7,236 nucleotides of DNA from Actinomycetota bacterium (GTDB lineage: Bacteria > Actinomycetota > Acidimicrobiia > Acidimicrobiales > JACDEA01). Shown piece by piece: positions 1 through 5,818 of the stretch; position 1 is the first letter of the stretch; every line of letters starts with the position of its first letter. Below the pieces are notes generated by a model that had not been told where the DNA came from, did not search any database, and saw nothing but the letters and a program-made list of their open reading frames with translations. Position numbers and translations under genes: made by a program. Where the stretch lies: contig JACDEA010000109.1 of NCBI GenBank assembly GCA_013816725.1, positions 1 through 7,236 on the forward strand, read 5' to 3'.

Positions 1-320
1 TCGACAGCGTGGGCCCGCAGCTCGGTCTTGACCTGGCCGGCCCGCCGGTCGGCGGCCTGCATCTTGGCTTCGGCATCGGCCACGCCGGCGCGAACCGCGT
101 CGGTCTTCAGGCGGGCGTTGTTGACCCGCTCAGCGGCGACGCCGATGCGTTCCTCGGCGCGCTGGATCTCGTCGGCGAGGTGAGTCGCCTGGGCCCGCTT
201 CTGGCTGACTGTGTCGGCGCGAGCCGCCGGCGCGAGCAGCTGGACGGCCATCATGGCCATCACCACCACTGCTCCCAGCAGCCGGCCGCGCCGTAGCAAT
301 ACGGCTTTGGTCGGGTTCAC
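1..320 (-). CDS. Secreted coiled-coil protein, N-terminal part; probable cell-wall hydrolase (NlpC/P60- or M23-type), cut by left edge
   Basis: Reading the minus strand from GTG at 320-318 gives 106 codons with no stop up to the window edge. An in-frame TGA lies 15 bases upstream of the GTG, so this is the furthest possible start. Residues 1-35 form a classic Sec signal peptide: basic MNPTKAVLLRRGR, a hydrophobic stretch LLGAVVVMAMMAVQLLAP, then the cleavage site ARA|D (A33-R34-A35). Residues about 36-106 are Ala/Arg/Glu/Lys-rich and helical with heptad-like spacing (for example DEIQRAEERIGVAAERV and GVADAEAKMQAADRRAG), so a coiled coil is likely. In Actinobacteria a signal peptide followed at once by such a coiled coil is typical of peptidoglycan endopeptidases (RipA-like NlpC/P60) or M23 peptidases, where the helices gate the catalytic domain. 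That domain would lie left of the window and cannot be seen, so the enzyme class is inference. Secretion and the coiled coil are well supported. Confidence 0.75.
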   Translation of the reverse strand, partial: MNPTKAVLLRRGRLLGAVVVMAMMAVQLLAPAARADTVSQKRAQATHLADEIQRAEERIGVAAERVNNARLKTDAVRAGVADAEAKMQAADRRAGQVKTELRAHAV

Positions 321-436
321 TACGGGAGGTCACGCTAGCCAGGTCTCTCGACGACTGTCCATTGCTGCCGGGGGGACAATTCGCCCTCTTTCGGGCACCC
401 GGCCAGGCATCGACGACCCCTGCGGCACACTTCGGC
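321..436. other. Divergent intergenic region, the only real gap in the window
   Basis: These 116 bases separate the start of the minus-strand secreted protein from the start of the plus-strand DNA ligase, so promoters for both should lie here unless transcripts start at the start codons. On the minus strand there is a plausible promoter (see 332-361). I see no convincing plus-strand promoter for the ligase. A G-run at 369-374 is too far from the ligase GTG to act as a ribosome binding site. No strong hairpin or repeat stands out. Confidence 0.6.
332..361 (-). promoter_or_regulatory. Putative promoter of the secreted coiled-coil protein
   Basis: On the minus strand, TGGACA (361-356; five of six matches to TTGACA) is followed after 18 bases by TAGCGT (337-332; fits TANNNT). 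The GTG start lies 11 bases further on, so transcription would begin about 4-6 bases before it, giving a nearly leaderless mRNA. This fits the lack of a Shine-Dalgarno sequence. Matches this good can occur by chance, so the call is tentative. Confidence 0.3.
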
Positions 437-1924
437 GTGCTCTTTGCCGAGGTGGTGGCCACGTCCGAGCGGGTGGCGGGCGCCGCGGCGCGCCGGGCCA
501 AGATCACCGAATTGGCCGCCCTGCTGACCTCCCTGGCGCCCAACGAGGTGGAGGCGACGGTGGGTTTCCTGACCGGCCGGGCCCGCCAGGGTCGAATCGG
601 CATCGGGTGGGCGACGCTTGGCGCCGCGCCGGCGGGGGTCGCCGGCGAACCGCAGCTGACGGTGGGGGACGTCGACGCGTCGCTGAGCCGGCTGTGCGGG
701 TTGAGCGGCGCCGGATCACGGGGCGCCCGCGCCGCGGAACTGGCGTCGTTGTTCGGACGGGCGACGGCGGCCGAGGACGACTTCCTACGCCGGCTGCTCA
801 TCGGCGAGATCCGCCAGGGCGCCCTCGACGGCGTGATGACCGACGCGGTGGCAACGGCCGCCGCGGTCCCGCCTGGCGCCGTCCGCCGCGCCGTGATGCT
901 CAGCGGCCACCTCGGTCGCACCGCCGCCCTGGCGCTGGCCCGTGGCGAGAGGGGCTTGGCCGCCGTGGGCCTCGCCGTGCTGCGACCGCTCAAGCCGATG
1001 CTGGCGTCGACCGCTGTCAACGTCGAGAGCGCGATCGCCGCCGGCGGCCTGTCGTCGGTCGAGTGGAAGCTCGACGGCGCCCGCGTGCAAGCGCACCGAC
1101 AGGGTAAAGAGGTCCGCCTGTTCACGCGGAGCCTGCGCGACGTGACACAACAGCTGCCCGCCGTCGTCGACCTAATGCGGTCGCTGCCGGTCACCGCGGT
1201 GGTGCTCGACGGCGAGCTGGTCGGCCTGAGGGAGGACAAAGCACCCGAGGTCTTTCAGGACACGATGAGCAGGCTGAGCCTCGGCGACGTGCACGCCCGC
1301 TTCTTCGACTGCCTCCACCTCGATGGCGTCGACCTCGTCGACCTGCCCCTCACCGATCGCATGGCCGCGCTCGAACGAGCGGCGGGGCCGTGGCGCGTGC
1401 CGGCGATCCTCACCGACGACCCGGCCGCCGGCGCCGCGTTCCTGGCGACCGCGCTGGCGCGCGGTCACGAGGGCGTGATGGTCAAGACGGCGACGTCACG
1501 GTACGAGGCCGGCCGCCGGGGCAAGGCGTGGCGCAAGGTTAAGCCCGTTCGCACGCTCGACCTCGTCGTCCTGGGCGCCGAGTGGGGCCACGGTCGCCGT
1601 CGCGGGTGGCTGTCCAACCTGCATCTCGGCGCCCGCGACGCCACCGGCGAGTTCGTCATGGTCGGCAAGACGTTCAAGGGCCTCACCGACGAGTTGCTGC
1701 GGTGGCAGACCGAGGTGTTCCAGCGGTTGAAGCGCGGGGAGGACGGCCACGTCGTGTTCATCCGCCCCGAGGTGGTGGTGGAAATCGCGATCGACGGCGT
1801 GCAGCGCTCGACGCGATACGCGGGCGGCGTCGCGCTGCGGTTCGCCCGCGTCCGCCGGTACCGCGACGACAAGACGCCCGAGGAGGCCGACACGATCGAC
1901 GCGGTTCGAGCCATGCTGGCGTGA
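437..1924 (+). CDS. ligB: ATP-dependent DNA ligase, LigB type
   Basis: This enzyme seals nicks in duplex DNA by ATP-dependent adenylation, acting in the cytoplasm in repair or replication; Actinobacteria usually carry it beside an essential NAD-dependent LigA. The 495-residue product has the full three-part layout: an N-terminal helical DNA-binding domain (about 1-175), a nucleotidyltransferase domain (about 200-375) and a C-terminal OB fold. Motif I is EWKLDGARVQ with nucleophile K211. Motif III is LDGE with E260, motif IIIa is ARFFDCLHLDG, motif IV is EGVMVK starting at E345, motif V is WRKVKP with K367 and K369, and motif VI is in RFARVRRYRDDK (about 468-479). Length and sequence closely resemble mycobacterial LigB (about 507 residues) from memory. 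I chose GTG at 437 because MLFAEVVATSERVA matches where the family normally begins. A TTG at 362 would add 25 residues of unrelated sequence. No Shine-Dalgarno precedes either start. It is followed immediately by the P450 gene. Confidence 0.95.
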   Translation: MLFAEVVATSERVAGAAARRAKITELAALLTSLAPNEVEATVGFLTGRARQGRIGIGWATLGAAPAGVAGEPQLTVGDVDASLSRLCGLSGAGSRGARAAELASLFGRATAAEDDFLRRLLIGEIRQGALDGVMTDAVATAAAVPPGAVRRAVMLSGHLGRTAALALARGERGLAAVGLAVLRPLKPMLASTAVNVESAIAAGGLSSVEWKLDGARVQAHRQGKEVRLFTRSLRDVTQQLPAVVDLMRSLPVTAVVLDGELVGLREDKAPEVFQDTMSRLSLGDVHARFFDCLHLDGVDLVDLPLTDRMAALERAAGPWRVPAILTDDPAAGAAFLATALARGHEGVMVKTATSRYEAGRRGKAWRKVKPVRTLDLVVLGAEWGHGRRRGWLSNLHLGARDATGEFVMVGKTFKGLTDELLRWQTEVFQRLKRGEDGHVVFIRPEVVVEIAIDGVQRSTRYAGGVALRFARVRRYRDDKTPEEADTIDAVRAMLA

Positions 1925-1926
1925 CG

Positions 1927-3078
1927 ATGATCGAACCGTTCGATCCGGGCGCGCCCGGCTTCGTTGACGACCCGTATCCCACCTACGCGCGGCTGCGCGC
2001 CGAGGACCCGGTGCACTGGAGCGAGCGGCTGGGCGCATGGATGGCGACGCACTACGCCGATATCGACGCCGTGTTCCGCAATCCCACGACGTTCTCGTCG
2101 GACCGGGCCACCGCCAAGAAGTTCAAGGGCGCGCCGTTGCCGATGCGATCGATCTCGAGCGACGGCCCCGAGCACACCGTCGTGCGCGGCGCGATCACGG
2201 CCACGTTGACCACAAAGGTCATCGAGAGCATCCGGCCGCGCGTCGCGACGCTGGTCGACGAGATGCTCGACGCCCTCGCCGGCCGCGACGAGTTCGACCT
2301 CATCGCCGACTTCGCCTACCCCCTCCCGATCACAGTGATCGCCGATCTGTTTGCCGTGCCCGAGGAGGACCGCGCGCAGTTCCAGGAGTGGTCGGGCCGC
2401 ATGGCCCGTTCGATGGACCACTTCTACTCCGGCATGGGGGGCGGGCTGGGAGAGATGGTGCAGTACTGCGCCCGGCTGGCCGCCGCCCGCCGCGAACACC
2501 CGGGCGACGATCTGATCACTGCGTTGCTCGGCACCGGTGAGCTGAGCTACGAGGAAGCCATCGGCCTCTGCGCGACGTTGATCTTCGCCGGCCACGAAAC
2601 CACGACGAACCTCATCGGCAACGGCATGCTCGCCCTCTTCCGCTCGCCCGATCAGCTGCAGCGGCTGCGCGCCGCCGGGGATGAACCGGGCGCGCTGCGG
2701 GTCGCCGTCGAGGAGCTGTTGCGATATGACAGCCCCGCGCAGATGCTCGCCCGCGTCGTGCGCGAAGAAACCGAGCTGGGCGGCAAATCGCTGCACGTGG
2801 GCGACTCGCTGCTGGCGGTGATCGGCGCCGGCAACCGCGATCCGGCCGGGTTCAAGGATCCCGACGACCTCGACGTCGGCCGCTCTCCCAACCCCCACCT
2901 CGGGTTCGGCGTCGGGTTGCATTACTGCGTCGGCGCCGCGCTGAGCCGCCGCGAAGCGCAGGTCGCCATCCCGGCGTTGCTCGACCGATTCCCGCGCATC
3001 CGGCTGGCGGGAGCGCCGGCGTTCCGCAACACCATCGTGCTGCGCGGCCTCGAGTCGCTCCCCGTCGCCGTTGCGTGA
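1927..3078 (+). CDS. Cytochrome P450 monooxygenase, soluble bacterial type
   Basis: This haem-thiolate monooxygenase hydroxylates a small hydrophobic substrate using electrons from a ferredoxin and reductase, neither of which is in the window. From ATG at 1927 the protein has 383 residues, slightly below the usual 400. It opens with the familiar FDPGAPGFVDDPYPTYARLR. DGPEHTVVRG carries the haem-propionate pair H83/R87. The I-helix oxygen-activation motif is AGHETTT (acid E224, alcohol T225). The K-helix ExxR is E263-LL-R266, and the haem loop FGVGLHYCVG holds the axial ligand C334. All catalytic residues are intact and there is no membrane anchor. The in-frame GTG at 1921 overlaps the ligase stop (GTGA) and is an equally possible start. 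It is co-directional with the ligase and with the kinase gene, which overlaps it by 8 bases. Substrate cannot be read from sequence; the nearby CoA ligase hints at an alkyl, steroid or terpenoid compound, but that is inference. Confidence 0.95.
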   Translation: MIEPFDPGAPGFVDDPYPTYARLRAEDPVHWSERLGAWMATHYADIDAVFRNPTTFSSDRATAKKFKGAPLPMRSISSDGPEHTVVRGAITATLTTKVIESIRPRVATLVDEMLDALAGRDEFDLIADFAYPLPITVIADLFAVPEEDRAQFQEWSGRMARSMDHFYSGMGGGLGEMVQYCARLAAARREHPGDDLITALLGTGELSYEEAIGLCATLIFAGHETTTNLIGNGMLALFRSPDQLQRLRAAGDEPGALRVAVEELLRYDSPAQMLARVVREETELGGKSLHVGDSLLAVIGAGNRDPAGFKDPDDLDVGRSPNPHLGFGVGLHYCVGAALSRREAQVAIPALLDRFPRIRLAGAPAFRNTIVLRGLESLPVAVA

Positions 3079-3778
3079 ACTGGCCGACGTAATCGCGGCG
3101 CGCAAAGCCGCGCTCAGCGGGCGGCCGCTACTCGTCGGCCTGACCGGCCCCGTATCGGTGGGCAAGACCACCATCGCCAACGAGCTGGCCGCCGCGCTCC
3201 CCGGCCTGCGCGTGAGCATCGTGAGCACCGACGGGTTCCTGCTCCCCAACGCCGAGCTGGACCGGCGGAGCCTGTCGATGAAGAAGGGGTTTCCCGAAAG
3301 TTTCGACACCGCTCGCCTGAACCGGTTCCTCGACGAAGCCCGGGCCGGCGTCACCCCGCTGCGCGTGCCGGTGTACGACCACCTCGCTTACGACGTCGTC
3401 GTCGGGGACGACGCGACCGTCGAGAGCGGCGACGTGATCATCGTGGAGGGCGTCAACGCGCTGCTGCCCGCCCACGCGACGGCGTACGACGTGACCGTGT
3501 ACGTGCACGCCGACGACGCCGCTGTCGTGGAATGGTTCTGTGCGCGGCTGGCCCAGCTGTTCAAGGAGGCGGCCGGCGACCCGTCGTCGTTCTACGCGCC
3601 GTTCGCGGCGTGGCCCGACGACCAGGTCCGCCAGTTCGCCCAGGGTGCGTGGGACGGCATCAACGCGGTGAACCTCGAGGAGCACATCCGTCCGGCCCGG
3701 CCCCGGGCCGAATTCGTGATCGAGAAGGGTCCCGACCACGCGATCCGCGCCGTCGCGCGCCAGACACCGTTGCGTTAG
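3071..3778 (+). CDS. Compact type I pantothenate kinase-like P-loop kinase
   Basis: The 235-residue product belongs to the phosphoribulokinase/uridine kinase/CoaA group and looks most like type I pantothenate kinase, which phosphorylates pantothenate in the first committed step of CoA synthesis. Walker A is GPVSVGKT (26-33, K32). STDGFLLPN holds the likely catalytic D54. KKGFPESFD (71-79), PVYDHLAYDVV (100-110) and IIVEGVNALL (123-132) follow, and NLEEHIRPARPRAEFVI near the C-terminus matches the end of CoaA. Compared with E. coli CoaA (316 residues, from memory) it lacks about 69 residues before the P-loop and about 12 in the loop after VEG. Several cofactor- or substrate-pocket positions also differ: R106 to N37, Y240 to F156, F244 to L160 and F247 to L163. 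The TTG at 3071 is effectively the only start, since no other ATG, GTG or TTG precedes the P-loop, and it overlaps the P450 stop by 8 bases. CoaA activity is likely but unproven; a divergent paralogue with another substrate is possible. Confidence 0.8.
   Translation: MRELADVIAARKAALSGRPLLVGLTGPVSVGKTTIANELAAALPGLRVSIVSTDGFLLPNAELDRRSLSMKKGFPESFDTARLNRFLDEARAGVTPLRVPVYDHLAYDVVVGDDATVESGDVIIVEGVNALLPAHATAYDVTVYVHADDAAVVEWFCARLAQLFKEAAGDPSSFYAPFAAWPDDQVRQFAQGAWDGINAVNLEEHIRPARPRAEFVIEKGPDHAIRAVARQTPLR
3775..3778. other. Overlapping convergent stop codons (TTAG)
   Basis: The plus-strand kinase ends with TAG at 3776-3778 and the minus-strand CoA ligase ends with TAA at 3777-3775. The two genes therefore share four bases tail to tail, leaving no room for an intergenic terminator. 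Any terminator for either gene would have to lie in the other's coding sequence. Confidence 0.9.
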
Positions 3779-5232
3779 CGGACGTTGTCCACCGGTAGGC
3801 GCGCCTCGCGGAGCGCGGCCCGGCGCATCTTGCCGGCGTCGTCGCGAAGTGGCTCGTCGACGAACTCGATGGTGCGGGGTTGCTTGTAGCGCACGAGGCG
3901 GTCGGACAGGAAGGCCGAGAGGTCCGCCTGCGTAACCGCTCCGGGGTCGCATTCGATGATGGCGTGGATCACGTTGCCCTTGTCCTCGTCGGGCAGGCCG
4001 ATGACGGCGCACGATCGAACGGCGGGGTGCTCGTTGATGGCGGCCTCGACCTCGGCCGGATACACGTTGGCGCCCCCGGTCAGGATCATGTCCTGCTGGC
4101 GGTCGCCGAGGTACAGGTAGCCGTCTGCGTCCATGTAGCCCATGTCGCCCAGCGACTCCCAGCCGCCTTCGCGCGTGCGGGCGGTGGCGCCGACATAGCG
4201 GTACGTGGCCGTCGGCCGACCTGAGCGCATCCACACCTCGCCGAACTCGCCGGGAGCCAGCTCCTCACCAGCGGGGCCGAAGATCCTCATCTCGCCGCTT
4301 ATGGGACGGCCCACCGACCCCCGGTGCTCGAGCCACTCGACGCCGCTGATCACCGTCGCGCTCTGGCCCTCGGTGCCGGCGTACAACTCGAGGATGCGCT
4401 CGGGGCCCAGCCACTCGATCCACGTTTCTTTCAACCAAGGCGGGCAGGGCTCGGCCAGGTGCCACACGACCTTCAGAGACGACAGGTCGTAGCGGTTGCG
4501 GGTCTCCTCGGGCAACCGCCAGATCCGCTTCATCATCGTGGGGACGAGGTAGACGACCTCGCCCCGATGCTCCTCGATCGCGGCCAGCGTCGCCTCGGCG
4601 TCGAACCGGGGCAGCACGACCACGTGACCACCCGCCAACCACGCCCCGCACGACCAGACGAGAGGTCCGTTGTGGTACAGCGGGCCGGGCATCACCAGGC
4701 AGGAGCCGGCCGGGAACAGCAACGGCGGCGACTCGGGATCGGTCAGCGCGGCGTCGCCCGAGACGATGAGCTTCGGGCGCCCGGTCGAGCCCCCCGACGT
4801 CGGAGCCTTCCACGCCGGGGACACGGCGTCGGGCAACGGCGAGTCGTCGGCCGACACCGGTTCGTAGCCCAGCGGATAGCACGCCCGCCCGGGGGCGGCG
4901 GCGGGGTCGACCCCGAATATCGCCTTCGGGTCGGCGAGATCGATGATCGCCTCTAGCTCGCGCCCTGGCAGGCGGGCGGAAACCGGCTGCGGTGTGGCGC
5001 CCAGCTTCCACGCCGCGGCGGCGGCGACGAACCAGTCGACCGAGTTGGGTAGCGCGATCGTGACCATGTCGCCCACGGTGACGCCGGCCCCGGCCAGGTC
5101 GCGAGCCAAGCGGTTGGCGCGCGACTCGAGGACAGCGCGGGTGAGTTGGTCATCGCCGCACGTGATGGCCGGTGCGTCGGGCGCCTGCAAGGCCATGTCC
5201 GTGAGCCGGCGGGCGTAGGAAATCGGCGCCAT
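3775..5232 (-). CDS. AMP-binding acyl-CoA ligase, BaiB (bile acid-CoA ligase)-like
   Basis: This cytoplasmic ANL-superfamily enzyme activates a carboxylic acid with ATP to an acyl-adenylate and then forms the CoA thioester. The 485 residues contain the standard motifs. The P-loop A3 is TSGGSTGRPK (145-154), and the A4 region is PLYHNGP with H187. A5 is YAGTEG (284-289, E288). A7 is LGDMGYMDADGYLYLGDR, with ribose-binding D363 and hinge-region R378. A8 is TGGANVYPAEVE, and A10 is DDAGKMRR with catalytic K468. The GGSTG form of A3, together with CPPWLKETWIEWLGPERI, is reminiscent of BaiB and related actinobacterial ligases that use steroid or other bulky acids; the exact substrate is inference. 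Start ATG at 5232 fits the family N-terminus MAPISYARRL. An in-frame ATG at 5277 would lie inside the upstream gene. It follows the PNPOx-family gene with a one-base TGATG overlap, so co-translation is likely. Confidence 0.93.
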   Translation of the reverse strand: MAPISYARRLTDMALQAPDAPAITCGDDQLTRAVLESRANRLARDLAGAGVTVGDMVTIALPNSVDWFVAAAAAWKLGATPQPVSARLPGRELEAIIDLADPKAIFGVDPAAAPGRACYPLGYEPVSADDSPLPDAVSPAWKAPTSGGSTGRPKLIVSGDAALTDPESPPLLFPAGSCLVMPGPLYHNGPLVWSCGAWLAGGHVVVLPRFDAEATLAAIEEHRGEVVYLVPTMMKRIWRLPEETRNRYDLSSLKVVWHLAEPCPPWLKETWIEWLGPERILELYAGTEGQSATVISGVEWLEHRGSVGRPISGEMRIFGPAGEELAPGEFGEVWMRSGRPTATYRYVGATARTREGGWESLGDMGYMDADGYLYLGDRQQDMILTGGANVYPAEVEAAINEHPAVRSCAVIGLPDEDKGNVIHAIIECDPGAVTQADLSAFLSDRLVRYKQPRTIEFVDEPLRDDAGKMRRAALREARLPVDNVR

Positions 5233-5234
5233 CA
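5230..5234 (-). other. Stop/start overlap TGATG joining the PNPOx-family gene to the CoA ligase gene
   Basis: On the minus strand the TGA stop (5234-5232) and the ATG start (5232-5230) share one base. This arrangement usually means termination-reinitiation coupling. No Shine-Dalgarno sequence precedes the ATG, which makes reinitiation by the terminating ribosome more likely. The two proteins are probably made together. Confidence 0.85.
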
Positions 5235-5816
5235 GCGGTTGGGAAGGTGGTCCTTGAACACGTCCATGCGCTTCCATTCGGGCTCGGGCGGCACGTGGCC
5301 GGGGCGCGGCGCGTACGTCGAGTACTCATCGAGGTGCATGCGGTGGATGTAGCGCGGGCAGTTGGGAAAGATGCGCGTGGCGTCCACCCGCACGACGAGT
5401 TGTGTGCCGTCGAAACTCGCGAGCAGCTCGGGGTCGTCGTGCATCGACGCCACGCCGTGCACGCGCAACCGGTTCGGCGTATCGAAATCGACGAACACGA
5501 GCGCCACGTTGGGGTTCACGAGAATGTTGCCCAAGCTCCGGAATTGACCGTTGCCGTCGTAGTTCGGGAACACCAACGACGAAGGGCCGACCAGGCGGAC
5601 GAATCCCGGCATTCCGCCCTTGTACGAACAGTCGGGAAACCCGTCGGCGTCGGCTGTCGCCAGGAAGAACATGGCGCAGCCCTCGATGAACTCGCGGTCG
5701 CCCTCGGAGAACTCGTCGTGCATGGTGATCTGCTGAAGGCGGTCGGCGATGCGCCGGCTGTCGAACCGGTCTTGCATGGCTCGCGCCCCGGCGTGGTAGG
5801 TATCGCCTGACCCCAT
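5232..5816 (-). CDS. Pyridoxamine 5'-phosphate oxidase-family (split-barrel FMN/F420-binding) protein
   Basis: The 194-residue product has the split beta-barrel signature of the PNPOx-like superfamily, whose members bind FMN, F420 or haem and often reduce or oxidise small molecules. Residues 42-60 (EFIEGCAMFFLATADADGF) form the first barrel strands. PDCSYKGGMPGFVR (61-74), FPNYDGNGQFRSLGNI (83-98) and NPNVALVFVDF (101-111) are the usual cofactor-proximal segments. RLRVHGVASM (116-125) follows, and IFPNCPRYIHRM (149-160) is a conserved C-terminal block in this subgroup. I chose ATG at 5816 because YHAGARAMQDRFDSRRIADR is a typical N-terminus for these proteins. The open frame runs upstream to 6023 but only as antisense to the propeller gene. 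M14 (ATG at 5777) is a less likely start. Its stop overlaps the CoA ligase start, so it may act in the same pathway. It is not PdxH itself: the substrate-binding C-terminus of true PdxH is not recognisable. Cofactor and substrate are unknown. Confidence 0.87.
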   Translation of the reverse strand: MGSGDTYHAGARAMQDRFDSRRIADRLQQITMHDEFSEGDREFIEGCAMFFLATADADGFPDCSYKGGMPGFVRLVGPSSLVFPNYDGNGQFRSLGNILVNPNVALVFVDFDTPNRLRVHGVASMHDDPELLASFDGTQLVVRVDATRIFPNCPRYIHRMHLDEYSTYAPRPGHVPPEPEWKRMDVFKDHLPNR

Positions 5817-5818
5817 GG
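5813..5818. other. Overlapping divergent start codons within palindrome CCATGG
   Basis: The minus-strand PNPOx-family gene starts with ATG at 5816-5814 and the plus-strand propeller gene starts with ATG at 5815-5817, so the two start codons share two bases. For the propeller gene, an in-frame TAG at 5797 with no ATG, GTG or TTG after it before 5815 fixes the start. The minus-strand start rests on family resemblance. Each promoter must therefore lie in the other gene's 5' coding sequence. Confidence 0.75.

Noticed and set aside
9..296. A plus-strand frame with a histidine-rich run (HGHHGHHHH) resembling a metal-binding peptide
   Set aside because: The histidines are the antisense of the Met/Val/Ala-rich signal peptide of the minus-strand secreted protein. 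There is no independent evidence for a gene.
362..436. Upstream TTG start extending the DNA ligase by 25 residues
   Set aside because: The extra residues do not resemble LigB N-termini, whereas MLFAEVVATSERVA from GTG 437 does. It stays possible but less likely.
211..1107. A plus-strand 298-codon frame across the divergent intergenic region and ligase N-terminus
   Set aside because: Arg/Gly-rich out-of-frame translation of the ligase; no motif and incompatible with the clear ligase frame.
1582..1926. N-terminal extension of the P450 frame into the ligase gene
   Set aside because: That part is an Arg-rich out-of-frame reading of ligase codons; P450 homology begins at MIEPFDPG.
1465..3354. 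A 629-codon minus-strand open frame antisense to the ligase, P450 and start of the kinase gene
   Set aside because: It is Arg/His/Gly/Ala-rich with no recognisable motif, and it lies opposite three genes with intact catalytic motifs. Long antisense frames are expected in high-GC coding DNA with G/C-rich third positions.
3779..3840. Search for a bidirectional terminator at the convergent junction
   Set aside because: The two stop codons overlap and I see no clear GC-rich hairpin followed by a T-run on either side, so none is annotated.
3128..4234. A 368-codon minus-strand frame spanning the convergent kinase/CoA ligase junction
   Set aside because: It reads antisense through the kinase and out of frame through the CoA ligase; Arg/Gly/His-rich low-complexity product and no family signature.
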